64,000 bases of DNA from Citromicrobium bathyomarinum (GCA_001306305.2 CP155577.1:1471501-1535500); one strand, 5' to 3'; positions 8,305-17,404 are shown, counted from the stretch's first letter. A program made the numbers and translations. The notes: a model not told the origin generated them from the letters alone.

Positions 8305-9470
8305 CAGCGCTTGCCCCCACCTTTGCCCTTCGGCTTGGCGCGCGCCTTGCTCTTGGCGGTCGCCTTGGAGACGGTGCGCGAGCGGCGTTCGCCCCGGCGC
8401 GCCTTGCGGTACTGCTTGGCGTGCTGCTTCGCGTCCTGCTTCTTCTCCGCCTTGGTCTTGGGCGGGGCCTCTTCGCGCAGCGGCTGCGCATCGCTCAGTG
8501 AGAGGTCGAAGCCCATCTGCTCCATCGTCGCGGCGAAGTGCTCGGGCAGTTCGGCGGTGACGTCCAGCTGGCCGCCGCCGGGCTGGCTGATGATCAGGCG
8601 GCGCGCGTGGAGGTGCATCTTGCGGCTGACGCTGCCGGTCAGGAAGGCTTCCTGTCCGCCATACTTGCCATCGCCCACGATCGGGTGGCCCATCGCCGCG
8701 CAATGCACGCGCAGCTGGTGGGTGCGGCCGGTCAGCGGTTCGAGTTCGAGCCAGGCGGCGCGGTTGCCCGCCCGCTCGACCACGCGGTAGCGCGTCTTGG
8801 CCGGTTGTCCGCCTTCCGTGTCGACATGCATCTTCTCGCCGCCGGTGCCCGGCTGCTTGGCGAGTGGGGCGTCGATCTCACCCACGTGCTGTTCGGGCAC
8901 GCCGACCACCAGCGCCCAGTAGACCTTCTTCGCACTGCGACCCGCGAACCGCTTGCTGAACGCCGCCGCGCTCCCGGGCGTGCGCGCGATCAGCAGGACG
9001 CCGGAGGTATCCTTGTCGAGCCGGTGGACGAGGCGAGGGCGAGGGCCGTCACCCTCGACGAAGGCGTCGAGCAGGCCGTCGACATGGCTGAAGGTCTTGC
9101 TGCCGCCCTGCGTTGCAAGGCCCGGAGGCTTGTTGAGCACGATCGCGTTCGGCGTCTCCTTGATCACCATCGCGCGTGCCTGCGCCTTCTGGTCCTCGGT
9201 CAGCTCGCGGCGGCGGGGCGGGGTCTTCGCGCGCGCCGGATTGCCCGGGGGGATGCGCAGTACCTGCCCCTGGGTGAGCCGGTCGTCGGGCTTTGCCCGC
9301 GCGCCGTCGACCCGGATCTGCCCGGTCCGCGCCCAGCGCGCGACGGTGGCGAAGCCGACTTCGGGCAGGTGACGCTTGAACCAGCGGTCCAGCCGCACGC
9401 CCTCGTCATCCTCGGCCACGGTGTATTGCCGGACCTCTCCCTTTTCGGGGCGCTTTTCATTTTCCGGCAT
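8304..9470 (-). CDS. RluA-family 23S rRNA pseudouridine synthase (RluC-like)
   Basis: Converts specific uridines in 23S rRNA to pseudouridine. An S4 RNA-binding domain occupies residues 20-75 (VRLDRWFKRHLPEVGFATVA). The catalytic domain has HRLDKDTSG at 149-157 with Asp152 as the catalytic aspartate, the VYWALV strand, and GRTHQLRVH further on. At 388 residues it exceeds the usual 310-330. The extra part is a lysine/arginine/alanine-rich tail from about residue 335, probably disordered and RNA-binding. It starts three bases after crcB. The exact target uridine (RluC versus RluD type) cannot be assigned. Confidence 0.93.
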   Translation of the reverse strand: MPENEKRPEKGEVRQYTVAEDDEGVRLDRWFKRHLPEVGFATVARWARTGQIRVDGARAKPDDRLTQGQVLRIPPGNPARAKTPPRRRELTEDQKAQARAMVIKETPNAIVLNKPPGLATQGGSKTFSHVDGLLDAFVEGDGPRPRLVHRLDKDTSGVLLIARTPGSAAAFSKRFAGRSAKKVYWALVVGVPEQHVGEIDAPLAKQPGTGGEKMHVDTEGGQPAKTRYRVVERAGNRAAWLELEPLTGRTHQLRVHCAAMGHPIVGDGKYGGQEAFLTGSVSRKMHLHARRLIISQPGGGQLDVTAELPEHFAATMEQMGFDLSLSDAQPLREEAPPKTKAEKKQDAKQHAKQYRKARRGERRSRTVSKATAKSKARAKPKGKGGGKR

Positions 9471-9473
9471 TGA

Positions 9474-9884
9474 TCAGAACACTCGTGTGATGGTGAGGCC
9501 GCAAACCAGCGCGGCGATCGACAGGACGACCGAGGCAGCGATGTATAGCAGCGCAATGCCCAGCTGGCCGTCCTCGATCAGCAGCCAGGTTTCCAAGCTG
9601 AAGGAGGAAAAGGTGGTGAACCCGCCGAGCAGGCCGACGCCCAGCATCAGCCGGGCAGGCTCTTCGAAATCGCCGCCCAGTCCGCGTGCGAGGCACCCGA
9701 CCAGCAGCCCCATGCCGAGCCCGCCGATGCCATTGGCAGCAAAAGTCGGCCAGGGGAAGCCACCGACCGGCTGGATCGAGAGCAGCGCGGTCATTGCGCG
9801 GCCCAGCTGGTAGCGCAGCAACGCGCCCATTCCGCCGCCGAATGCGACGCATAAAGAGGCTGTGATGGGGGAAAGACTGGTCAT
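9474..9884 (-). CDS. crcB: Fluoride channel CrcB/Fluc
   Basis: Small inner-membrane channel that exports fluoride as an antiparallel dimer. It has 136 residues and four hydrophobic helices. Family motifs are GGGMGALLRYQLG, the GTF-like FPWPTFAANGIGG with the conserved Asn, and GLLGGFTTFSSFS with the pore phenylalanines. The start is the ATG at 9884, which gives the normal family length. A longer open frame continues to 10046, but its residues do not look like a Fluc N-terminus. It is the first gene of the minus-strand operon running to the ATP12 gene. I looked for a fluoride riboswitch upstream and found no convincing match. Confidence 0.95.
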   Translation of the reverse strand: MTSLSPITASLCVAFGGGMGALLRYQLGRAMTALLSIQPVGGFPWPTFAANGIGGLGMGLLVGCLARGLGGDFEEPARLMLGVGLLGGFTTFSSFSLETWLLIEDGQLGIALLYIAASVVLSIAALVCGLTITRVF

Positions 9885-9965
9885 TTTCGCGTGCAACCCT
9901 ATCTTTGCGCGAGCCCCGCGCCAAGCGGGCACGCGCATGGCAGCACAAATGAAACGCGCAGATGC

Positions 9966-9994
9966 TTGCGCGAGGGGCCTATTTTGGCTATGTA
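9966..9994 (+). promoter_or_regulatory. Weak candidate promoter for rpsU
   Basis: TTGCGC at 9966-9971 and TATGTA at 9989-9994 are spaced 17 bases, in the 224-base gap between divergent crcB and rpsU. The match is only moderate, and the rpsU leader would be about 115 bases. No better pair was seen on this strand. Confidence 0.2.
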
Positions 9995-10108
9995 GCGCCC
10001 ATTGAAGCTGGCCGCTTCGGCGTTGCCGGCCTCTTCCATGTGACAATTCCGGGCTTTTCGTGCTTCGGCGCGAATCGCAGGGCTATGAACTGAAAGGCGT
10101 TTCTTTTT

Positions 10109-10312
10109 ATGCAAATCATCGTTCGCGATAACAATGTCGACCAAGCGCTGCGGGCACTCAAGAAGAAGCTGCAGCGTGAAGGCGTCTATCGCGAGATGAA
10201 GCTGCGCCGCCACTACGAAAAGCCGAGCGAAAAGCGCGCCCGTGAAAAGGCTGCCGCCGTTCGCCGCGCTCGCAAGCTCGAGCGTAAGCGCGCAGAGCGC
10301 GACGGCCGCTAG
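10109..10312 (+). CDS. rpsU: 30S ribosomal protein bS21
   Basis: Component of the small ribosomal subunit that helps base-pair the anti-Shine-Dalgarno of 16S rRNA with mRNA. The 67 residues begin [20 protein letters not shown] and continue with [16 protein letters not shown], followed by an Arg/Lys-rich helix ending RAERDGR. Length and sequence are typical for the alphaproteobacterial form. It is transcribed alone: a hairpin follows 70 bases downstream, and FKBP begins after that. No strong Shine-Dalgarno is visible, which is common for rpsU in this group (inference). Confidence 0.97.
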   Translation: MQIIVRDNNVDQALRALKKKLQREGVYREMKLRRHYEKPSEKRAREKAAAVRRARKLERKRAERDGR

Positions 10313-10382
10313 GCCCGGTGGGTGCTCTGCATCCGTGCAGCGTGCCCGCCCACAGCATTGAACGCCCAGCCTTGAACTGGTG

Positions 10383-10413
10383 AACGGCTTGCGCCAGATG
10401 GGCGCGAGCCGTT
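10383..10413 (+). terminator. Probable terminator hairpin after rpsU
   Basis: Arms at 10383-10395 and 10401-10413 form a 13-base-pair stem with one G-U pair around a five-base loop (AGATG). TTT follows only as TTTGGCGTTTG, so the U-tract is weak. The hairpin lies between rpsU and the FKBP gene. Confidence 0.6.
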
Positions 10414-10474
10414 TGGCGTTTGTGCGCGCCATTCATCCAGTATTGCTTCAAACAGCCTTCCAGGATCCGACCAG

Positions 10475-11083
10475 ATGACAGAAATTACGCGCGTCCCCCT
10501 CCGCCCGATTGCGAAGGGCTCGCTCGCCAAGCTGTGGATCGGCGTCATCGTCGCAGTCGCCCTGGCGGTGCTGCTCGCGTGGAGCCTTTCGCCCAAGGGT
10601 GTCGAACTGACCGTGGTCCAGCCGGGCACCGGCCCCAGCCCGAGCGATGACGACGTGATTTTCGTGAATTATGTCGGCCGCCTCGACGATGGCACCGTGT
10701 TCGACGAATCGCGCCCGCTGCCTCTGCCCCCGCAGGCACAGGGCATCTTCCCCGAAGGCAACCCGCTGCCGCTGGGCAACATGATCCCCGGCTTCACCGA
10801 AGGCGCGAAGCAGATGCAGAAGGGCGGCAAGTACGAACTGCATATTCCCGCCGACCAGGGCTACGGCGCAGAGCCGCCCGCCGGCGCACCGATCCCGCCC
10901 AATGCCGATCTGACCTTCGATGTCGAACTGATCGATTTCATGAGCCGCGAGGAATTCGACCGGCGCGTGGCGATGATCACCGCGCTGATGCAGCAGCAGG
11001 GCGCGATGCCGGGCATGGCTCCGGGCGAACTGCCGCCGCCCGACGCAGCGCCGATGCCGGAAGGGGCTGCCCCGCCGCAATAA
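10475..11083 (+). CDS. Membrane-anchored FKBP-type peptidyl-prolyl isomerase
   Basis: Proline isomerase/chaperone probably facing the periplasm. Residues 1-18 are a short basic cytoplasmic lead and residues 19-41 one hydrophobic anchor (LWIGVIVAVALAVLLAWSL). The FKBP domain spans about residues 45-160, with VNYVGRLDDGTVFDES, the IPGFTEGAKQMQKGGKYELH stretch and YGAEPPAG as family hallmarks. The C-terminus (about 40 residues) is Met/Pro/Ala-rich and probably disordered. At 202 residues it is a normal anchored FKBP. It stands alone, with a 37-base gap to the next gene. Confidence 0.93.
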   Translation: MTEITRVPLRPIAKGSLAKLWIGVIVAVALAVLLAWSLSPKGVELTVVQPGTGPSPSDDDVIFVNYVGRLDDGTVFDESRPLPLPPQAQGIFPEGNPLPLGNMIPGFTEGAKQMQKGGKYELHIPADQGYGAEPPAGAPIPPNADLTFDVELIDFMSREEFDRRVAMITALMQQQGAMPGMAPGELPPPDAAPMPEGAAPPQ

Positions 11084-11120
11084 GGCGGGTATAGAGCCGC
11101 TCCTTGATGGGGAGCGGACC

Positions 11121-12866
11121 ATGGTTGACGACAAGACGATGGATGGTGGCGAGGCCGAGCCCGCCACCGCCCGCAACCGGGCCGAATCGCTGTGGCATCT
11201 GCGCCCCTGGCTGTTTGCAGGCCTGCTCGGCGTGGCAGGCCTCGCCATCCATCTCCTGCTCCACCATGCAAACGACAGCGGCCCGCGCGTGGCGGGGGCA
11301 GCGTTCATCCCTTTCGCCTGTGGAGCCTTCGTCTTCACTGCCGAGCGCGGGCGATACCTCGCCCCTGCGATCTTCTCTGTCGTCACCGGCCTGATCGTCG
11401 GCGGGCTGACCTGGCGTGCGGTCGGCGCGGGCAATGATATCGCAGATGGCGGCTATGCGATCGCCGCCGGGGTATTCGCCTGCCTGCTGGCGGTGCCGCT
11501 GTTCCAAGCCGATTTCCTCCATCGCCGCCTGCGGACCGATTACAAGGACATCCACTATTTCGTGTGGACCGACGCCATCACCGGCGCGGGTGCACTCGCG
11601 TTCTTCCTGATCGCCTGGCTGCTGATCTGGCTGCTCGCATCGCTGTTCGATCTGGTGGGCATTCCCTTGCGCGATCTGGTGCAGCAGGACTGGTTCACCG
11701 CGACCTATGCCGGGCTGACGCTGGGCGCGGGGCTGGGCACGCTGCGCAACCAGCTGAAGATCATCGGCACGCTGCAATCCGTCGTGCTGCTGGTCCTCTC
11801 GATCCTCGCACTCCCGCTCGCAGTGGCCATCGCCGTGTTCCTCGGCGCGGTGGTCGTCTCGGGACCCAGCGTGCTGTGGAACGCGACCGACAGCGCGACC
11901 CCGGTGCTGCTCTCGATCGCGATCGGCGCCTACGTACTCGCCAATGCGGTGCTGCGCGACCGGGATGCGGACATGGTCGGCGGGCCGGTGCTCAAGTGGT
12001 CGGGCTATGCGCTGGCGCTCGGCATTCTGCCGCTGACGGTTTTCGCCGCGATCTCCACCGGCGTGCGGATCGACCAGCACGGCCTTTCGCCCGAACGGCT
12101 GTGGGCGCTGTGTTCGCTGATCGTCGCGGTCGCATTCGGGCTCGCCTATTTCGTCGACGCGCTGGTGGGTGCGCGGGGAAGCTGGCGCGATCGGTTGCGG
12201 GCATCGAACCTGAAGCTGGGGCTGGGGACGGCTTTGTTCGCGCTGTTCCTTGCGCTGCCGGTCCTCAATTTCGGTGCGATCTCGACCAGCGACCAGCTGG
12301 CGCGGCTGAAGAGCGGCGCGATTTCGGTGGAGGAGTTCGATTTCTCCGCGCTCAAGTGGGATTTCGGGGAGCCGGGGCGCCGGGCGCTGCAACGGCTCGC
12401 GGGGTCTGACAACGAAGCGATAGCAAAGGGTGCGCGGCAGGCTCAGTCGCAGGAGGCGCGGCCCTATCGCTGGGCAGGTGAGAGACAGGCGCCGGAGTCT
12501 CTCTCAATCAGTTGGCAGGGCGGGGACGACGCGTTGCAATCTGCCATCGAAGACTATCTGCTAGCCAATCGAAACATGTGCACCTCCGAGTATCCTTGCG
12601 CTGCGATCGAAGCGGGCATGCTTCCCTCGGGCGATCGCCTGGTGCTCGTCACTAGCGGCTCCAACCCTGAGTATTTGGGTGTCGCCGAAGGTGGAGACGT
12701 CACCCAATATTATGCAAGGCAAGGTCGGTTATTGGAGCAACCCTTCGAAATGGCCGTTGATTTGGACGAACCTGGCCGTGAAGGGCCTCCCGAAGCTGAA
12801 ATCCGCCCCTTCGAAGGTCGCCAGCTCTATGTCGATGGCGAGCCGGTGGGCGAACCCTTCAAGTGA
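11121..12866 (+). CDS. DUF4153-family polytopic membrane protein
   Basis: A 581-residue protein with about ten hydrophobic helices between residues 25 and 400. The stretch YFVWTDAITGAGALAFFLIAW and the general pattern match DUF4153 membrane proteins, whose function is unknown. The last 150 residues are soluble and contain a Cys pair (NMCTSEYPCAAIE). Base composition drops noticeably from about 12,400 to 12,800, unlike the first two thirds, so the soluble end may be a more recent or faster-evolving part. The start at 11121 has GGGGAGCGG a few bases upstream. Periplasmic placement of the C-terminal domain is inferred. Confidence 0.8.
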   Translation: MVDDKTMDGGEAEPATARNRAESLWHLRPWLFAGLLGVAGLAIHLLLHHANDSGPRVAGAAFIPFACGAFVFTAERGRYLAPAIFSVVTGLIVGGLTWRAVGAGNDIADGGYAIAAGVFACLLAVPLFQADFLHRRLRTDYKDIHYFVWTDAITGAGALAFFLIAWLLIWLLASLFDLVGIPLRDLVQQDWFTATYAGLTLGAGLGTLRNQLKIIGTLQSVVLLVLSILALPLAVAIAVFLGAVVVSGPSVLWNATDSATPVLLSIAIGAYVLANAVLRDRDADMVGGPVLKWSGYALALGILPLTVFAAISTGVRIDQHGLSPERLWALCSLIVAVAFGLAYFVDALVGARGSWRDRLRASNLKLGLGTALFALFLALPVLNFGAISTSDQLARLKSGAISVEEFDFSALKWDFGEPGRRALQRLAGSDNEAIAKGARQAQSQEARPYRWAGERQAPESLSISWQGGDDALQSAIEDYLLANRNMCTSEYPCAAIEAGMLPSGDRLVLVTSGSNPEYLGVAEGGDVTQYYARQGRLLEQPFEMAVDLDEPGREGPPEAEIRPFEGRQLYVDGEPVGEPFK

Positions 12867-12922
12867 CGTTTTAGGCCGTACTCCCGCTTGATGCTGCGGT
12901 GCGGCGCGGCTAACGCAGCTTC

Positions 12923-13225
12923 ATGTCAATCACCCGCGAAGAAGTGGCCAAGATCGCCAGCCTCGCGCGCATCCGGATGGATGACGCGGAGCTGGATCGC
13001 ATGGTCCCCGAACTCAACAATATCCTGGGCTGGGTCGAGCAGCTGGGCGAGGTCGATACCTCCTCGGTCGAGCCGATGACCGCCGTGATCCCGCAAGCGA
13101 CGCGGCTGCGCGACGACGTGGTCGATGCCGATCCGCTGACCGCCGGCGGGCGGCGCGAGGATGTGCTCGCCAATGCGCCCGCTGCCGAGCACGGATTTTT
13201 CGGCGTGCCCAAGGTGATCGAGTAG
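12923..13225 (+). CDS. gatC: Asp-tRNA(Asn)/Glu-tRNA(Gln) amidotransferase subunit C
   Basis: Small stabilising subunit (100 residues) of the GatCAB transamidosome, which converts misacylated Glu-tRNA(Gln) or Asp-tRNA(Asn). It begins [19 protein letters not shown], contains [11 protein letters not shown] and the [17 protein letters not shown] stretch, and ends with [10 protein letters not shown], all as expected. gatA follows after 128 bases that hold REP-like sequence. gatB comes after one further small gene. Confidence 0.97.
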   Translation: MSITREEVAKIASLARIRMDDAELDRMVPELNNILGWVEQLGEVDTSSVEPMTAVIPQATRLRDDVVDADPLTAGGRREDVLANAPAAEHGFFGVPKVIE

Positions 13226-13244
13226 TCTCGGTCTCGGAAATTCC

Positions 13245-13345
13245 CGCTCGTGCTGAGCCGGTGGTGCATAGCGCCGTCTCCGACTCCGAAGCGCGGGCAT
13301 GGCCTGGACCGATGGGTTCGCCCTTCGACAGGCTCAGGACGAACG
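13245..13345. repeat. Pair of REP-like elements in inverted orientation
   Basis: Between gatC and gatA, 13316-13344 contains TTCGACAGGCTCAGGACGAA, the core of a palindromic repeat widely scattered in Sphingomonadales and other proteobacteria. Its ends (GTTCG and CGAAC) can form a hairpin. A degenerate copy in the opposite direction (CTCGTGCTGAGCCGGT) starts near 13246. Such pairs usually lie in spacers as remnants of RAYT-mobilised REP elements. They may form mRNA structure between the two cistrons. Confidence 0.65.
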
Positions 13346-13353
13346 GATATTAA

Positions 13354-14838
13354 ATGAGCGAAGACCTTACCAATCTCGGCGTCAAAGCCATCCGCGACGG
13401 GGTCGCCGGCGGCGATTTCACCGCGCGCGAAGTGGCCGAAGCCTTCAACGCCAATGTCGCCGCCGCGAAGGACCTGAACGCCTTCATCGTCGCCACGCCG
13501 GAGAAAGCTCTCGAAGCCGCCGACGCCATCGATGCGAAGCGCGCGAAGGGCGAGGATCTGGGCAAGATGGGCGGCGTGCCGATCGGCATGAAGGACCTGT
13601 TCTGCACCTACGGCGTGCAGACCACGGCTGCCAGCCACATCCTCGAAGGCTTCGTGCCGCAGTACGAAAGCACCGTATCGGCCAACCTGTGGAAGGCGGG
13701 CGCGGGGATGCTCGGCAAGCTCAACCTCGACCAGTTCGCGATGGGTTCGTCGAACGAGACGAGCTATTTCGGCAACGTCCTCTCGCCGTGGAAGAAGGCG
13801 GGCAGCAATGCTGCGCTGATCCCGGGCGGGTCTTCGGGTGGTTCCTCTACCGCCGTTGCCGCGCGGCTGGCACCGGCTGCGACGGGCACCGACACCGGCG
13901 GCTCGATCCGCCAGCCTGCGGCAGTGACCGGCATTACCGGCATCAAGCCAACCTACGGTCGCTGTTCGCGCTGGGGCGTGGTCGCCTTCGCGTCCAGCCT
14001 CGACCAGGCGGGGCCGATGGCGCGCGACGTCACCGATTGCGCGATCATGCTGGAGGCGATGGCCGGGTTCGACCCCAAGGATTCAACTTCGCTCGATATG
14101 CCCGTGCCCGAGTGGGAGAAGGGCCTTAACCCCGACCTCACCGGCAAGAAGGTCGGCATTCCGAGCGAATATCGCATGGAGGGGACCGATCAGGCGATCC
14201 TCGATAGCTGGGAGCGGGGCAAGGAATGGCTGCGCGACGCAGGCGCCGAGATCGTCGATATCTCGCTGCCGCACACCAAATACGCGCTGCCCGCCTATTA
14301 CATCATCGCCCCGGCAGAAGCCTCCTCCAACCTCGCGCGCTATGACGGCGTGCGCTACGGCCTGCGCGACCTGCCCGAAGGGGCTGGCCTGCAGGACATG
14401 TACGCGGCCACCCGCGCGGCGGGCTTCGGCGACGAGGTGAAGCGGCGCATTCTGATCGGCACCTATGTGCTCAGCGCGGGCTTCTACGACGCCTATTACA
14501 CGCAGGCGCAGAAGATCCGCACGCTGGTGGCGCAGGACTTCGAGAAGGCGTGGGGGGAGTGCGACCTGATCCTCGCGCCGACCACCCCCAACGCGGCCTT
14601 TCCGCTGGGCGGCTTCGACGGCGATCCGCTGGCGATGTACCTCAACGACGTGTTCGCCGTGCCGGCCTCGCTGGCCGGCCTGCCCGCGATGAGCGTGCCC
14701 GCCATGCTCAACGGCGACGGCCTGCCGCTGGGCCTCCAGATCATCGGCAAGGCCTTCGACGAGCAGGGCGTGCTCAACGCCGGCCTGGCGATCGAGCAGC
14801 GCAGCGGGTTCGATGCGAAGCCGGAGAAGTGGTGGTGA
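13354..14838 (+). CDS. gatA: Asp-tRNA(Asn)/Glu-tRNA(Gln) amidotransferase subunit A
   Basis: Amidase subunit (494 residues) that releases ammonia from glutamine for GatB. The amidase-signature catalytic triad is visible as Lys80 (in GMKDLF), the cis-Ser160 in GGSSGGSS and the nucleophile Ser184 in [11 protein letters not shown]. The 24-residue spacing of the two serines is canonical. The C-terminal [12 protein letters not shown] is also typical. The ATG at 13354 gives the usual N-terminus; no strong Shine-Dalgarno is present. The stop is followed one base later by a small membrane protein gene. Confidence 0.98.
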   Translation: MSEDLTNLGVKAIRDGVAGGDFTAREVAEAFNANVAAAKDLNAFIVATPEKALEAADAIDAKRAKGEDLGKMGGVPIGMKDLFCTYGVQTTAASHILEGFVPQYESTVSANLWKAGAGMLGKLNLDQFAMGSSNETSYFGNVLSPWKKAGSNAALIPGGSSGGSSTAVAARLAPAATGTDTGGSIRQPAAVTGITGIKPTYGRCSRWGVVAFASSLDQAGPMARDVTDCAIMLEAMAGFDPKDSTSLDMPVPEWEKGLNPDLTGKKVGIPSEYRMEGTDQAILDSWERGKEWLRDAGAEIVDISLPHTKYALPAYYIIAPAEASSNLARYDGVRYGLRDLPEGAGLQDMYAATRAAGFGDEVKRRILIGTYVLSAGFYDAYYTQAQKIRTLVAQDFEKAWGECDLILAPTTPNAAFPLGGFDGDPLAMYLNDVFAVPASLAGLPAMSVPAMLNGDGLPLGLQIIGKAFDEQGVLNAGLAIEQRSGFDAKPEKWW

Positions 14839-14839
14839 G

Positions 14840-15016
14840 ATGAGAGGCTGCCTGAACGCCTTGACGTTCCTGGTGATACTCGCGGTGGCGGTCTTCATTG
14901 TCCTCGCCGCGATCGGCTGGATCAGGGACGGTGGCAGCTCGACCGACGCGGCGAGCGATCAGGCAGGCAGGGCGACCGGGCTTCCGGCCGCAGTGAGAGT
15001 TTTAGAGGTATACTGA
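14840..15016 (+). CDS. 58-residue single-pass membrane protein between gatA and gatB
   Basis: This short gene begins one base after the gatA stop and ends sharing one base with the gatB ATG (TGATG), so it is translationally embedded in the operon. The product begins [19 protein letters not shown], has one strong hydrophobic helix (residues 7-30, ending before WIRDGG), and then a polar Ser/Asp/Ala-rich tail of about 28 residues ending VLEVY. I know no family for it. The coupling on both sides argues that it is real. Localisation is probably inner membrane with the tail outside or inside undetermined. Confidence 0.7.
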   Translation: MRGCLNALTFLVILAVAVFIVLAAIGWIRDGGSSTDAASDQAGRATGLPAAVRVLEVY

Positions 15017-16512
15017 TGAGCACTTATCGCATCCAGGGCGCGACGGGCGAATGGGAGGTCGTGATCGGCCTCGAAGTCCACGCGCAGGTCACCTCCAACG
15101 CCAAGCTGTTCAGCGGCGCGTCGACCGAGTTCGGCGCGGAGCCCAACACGCAGGTCAGCCTGATCGACGCTGCGATGCCGGGCATGCTCCCCGTGCCCAA
15201 CCGCGAGTGCATCCGGCAGGCGGTGCGCACCGGCATGGCCATCGAAGCCCAGATCAACGCGTGGAGCCGGTTCGACCGCAAGAACTACTTCTACGCCGAC
15301 CTGCCGCAGGGCTACCAGATCAGCCAGCTCTACCACCCCATCGTGGGTGAGGGGCAGCTGCTGATCGAGGCGGACGAGAAGGCGGGCATCCCCGAGGACA
15401 AGGTCATCGGGATCGAGCGCATTCACGTGGAGCAGGATGCAGGCAAGCTGATGCACGATCAGCACCCGACGATGTCCTACGTCGATCTCAACCGCACGGG
15501 CATCGCGCTGATGGAAATCGTCAGCAAGCCGGACATGCGTTCTCCCGCAGAAGCAGGCGCTTACGTGCGCAAGCTGCGCTCGATCCTGCGTTACGTGGGC
15601 TCGTGCGACGGTAATATGGAAGAAGGCTCAATGCGCGCGGACGTCAACGTCTCCGTGCGCAAGCCGGGCGAAGAATTCGGCACGCGGACCGAGACCAAGA
15701 ACGTCAACTCGGTGCGCTTCGTGATGCAGGTCATCGAATACGAAGCCAATCGCCAGGTCGATGTGCTGGAGAATGGCGGCACGGTTGACCAGGAAACGCG
15801 CCTGTTCGATGTCGCCACCGGTACCACGCGCACGATGCGCAGCAAGGAAGACGCGCACGATTATCGCTACTTCCCCGATCCCGACCTGCTGCCGCTCGAA
15901 CTCGACGACGCATTCCTGAGCGAGTGCCGCGAGAGCCTGCCCGAACTGCCCGACGCCAAGCGTGCGCGGTACGAAGGCGAGCTGGGCCTCACGCCCTACA
16001 ACGCGCGCGAACTGACCGCCGAGGTGGAGACCTTCGGCCGCTTCGAAACGCTGCTCTCCGCCACCGCGGCGAAGATCGGCAAGCCCGAGAAGGCGGTCGC
16101 CACGCAGGTCGCCAACTGGGCGCTGTCGGTCGCGCCGGGCGTGATGAAGTCGCTCGGTGAGGAAGCCGATCCCGCGCACGCCACTGCGGAAGCGCAGGCC
16201 AGCATCCTCGCGATGCAGGACAAGGGCGAGATTTCCGGCGGACAGGCCAAGGAAATCTACGAGATCGTCCTCAAGACCGGCCGCGACCCCGAGGAAATCG
16301 CCGATAGCGAAGGCCTCAAGCAGGTCAGCGACACCGGCGCGATCGAGGAAGCGATCGATGCGATCATTGCCGCCAACGAAGACAAGGTGGCGGAGTATCG
16401 CGGCGGGAAGGACAAGCTGTTCGGCTTCTTCGTCGGCCAGACGATGAAGGCGATGCAGGGCAAGGCCAACCCGGCGGTGGTCAACCAGATCCTGAAGGAT
16501 AAGTTGGGGTGA
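15016..16512 (+). CDS. gatB: Asp-tRNA(Asn)/Glu-tRNA(Gln) amidotransferase subunit B
   Basis: tRNA-binding kinase/transamidase subunit of GatCAB, 498 residues. It shows [12 protein letters not shown] near the start, [16 protein letters not shown], the [14 protein letters not shown] stretch and [17 protein letters not shown], the conserved [19 protein letters not shown] region, and [17 protein letters not shown]. The C-terminal YqeY-like tail domain ends with [19 protein letters not shown]. All parts are intact. It is the last gat gene; a GTG-started nuclease-like gene follows 13 bases later. Confidence 0.98.
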   Translation: MSTYRIQGATGEWEVVIGLEVHAQVTSNAKLFSGASTEFGAEPNTQVSLIDAAMPGMLPVPNRECIRQAVRTGMAIEAQINAWSRFDRKNYFYADLPQGYQISQLYHPIVGEGQLLIEADEKAGIPEDKVIGIERIHVEQDAGKLMHDQHPTMSYVDLNRTGIALMEIVSKPDMRSPAEAGAYVRKLRSILRYVGSCDGNMEEGSMRADVNVSVRKPGEEFGTRTETKNVNSVRFVMQVIEYEANRQVDVLENGGTVDQETRLFDVATGTTRTMRSKEDAHDYRYFPDPDLLPLELDDAFLSECRESLPELPDAKRARYEGELGLTPYNARELTAEVETFGRFETLLSATAAKIGKPEKAVATQVANWALSVAPGVMKSLGEEADPAHATAEAQASILAMQDKGEISGGQAKEIYEIVLKTGRDPEEIADSEGLKQVSDTGAIEEAIDAIIAANEDKVAEYRGGKDKLFGFFVGQTMKAMQGKANPAVVNQILKDKLG

Positions 16513-16525
16513 GGATCGACGAGCT

Positions 16526-17404
16526 GTGATCACGTTCAGCGAGTTGCTTGAGCGTGACGGGTTCGATCCGTCTAAGATAGTCGTCTTCCGCCATCGTCCG
16601 ATGGAACCGGAGCTGAATCGTAACTTCGACTGGATTGTAGCGGAGCGTCCAGACCTGTTCGATTGCTATCAGAACACTCACGGGACACGCACGGAGTCGG
16701 CGCTAAAACGGGCTAACTATGTGGCCAGCTTCTTACGTCACGGACCGGGCGCTGCATTGTTTTTGGGGTTCTTCGAGATTCGCGGCTGGCGTGACCTCAC
16801 GTCGGCCGAGTGGGCCGCCCGTCCATCGCATGTCGAGTTGGTCAGATACGGGATGAGCGGCGCTTCGGGCGGCGCCTCGCGAGAGATCATCTCCGAATTC
16901 GACCTTGTGGAGACGAGCTATTTGGCCGCGTGGAAGCATAGGCTCGTGATCGATTGGCCGGGTCTTGAACGCTCTTGGTATCGGTGGGCGGATCGCAACA
17001 CTTTCAGCGTCAAGGCTATTGCCCAAGCTGACCAGTTGGCCGGAGAGCTGCCTAGTTGGGATCAAATTGCTTTGACCTTCGACCAGTTGGCGATCATGCC
17101 GACGAGCTGGAAATCGGCACTTCGCCAATGGCGCGGTATCTACCTAATAACTGATATGAGCGACCGGATGGCTTATGTCGGCTCGGCCGGTGGTTCTGAG
17201 AACCTGCTGCAGAGATGGACGGACTACTCGAAGTCCGGGCATGGGGGGAATAAGCTCCTGAAAAGGCGCGACCCCAAGAACTTTGTCTTTTCGATTCTTC
17301 AGCGCACTTCTCCCGACCTTGATCGTGCGGAACTCTTGCGTCTTGAAAATAGCTGGAAGGTCCGACTGCTAAGCCGCGCACCCTACGGGCTCAACGAAAA
17401 CTGA
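16526..17404 (+). CDS. GIY-YIG nuclease-domain protein with unknown N-terminal domain
   Basis: A 292-residue protein. The C-terminal third (about 198-292) is a GIY-YIG nuclease: GIY at 204-206, YVG at 217-219, the likely catalytic Arg230 in LLQRW and Glu274 in RLENSWKVRLL, with a final GLNEN. Residues 1-190 are an unassigned domain with RHRP near residue 22 and a strand pair around YVASFLRHGPGAALFLGFFE. Base composition is clearly lower in GC than gatB and trmL on either side, suggesting transfer. The GTG start follows gatB by 13 bases, and its stop shares one base with the trmL ATG. A DNA-processing or restriction-like role is inference. Confidence 0.8.
   Translation: MITFSELLERDGFDPSKIVVFRHRPMEPELNRNFDWIVAERPDLFDCYQNTHGTRTESALKRANYVASFLRHGPGAALFLGFFEIRGWRDLTSAEWAARPSHVELVRYGMSGASGGASREIISEFDLVETSYLAAWKHRLVIDWPGLERSWYRWADRNTFSVKAIAQADQLAGELPSWDQIALTFDQLAIMPTSWKSALRQWRGIYLITDMSDRMAYVGSAGGSENLLQRWTDYSKSGHGGNKLLKRRDPKNFVFSILQRTSPDLDRAELLRLENSWKVRLLSRAPYGLNEN

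Noticed and set aside
9885-10108. Possible fluoride riboswitch upstream of crcB
   Set aside because: I found no match to the crcB-motif conserved core or its pseudoknot in the minus-strand leader.
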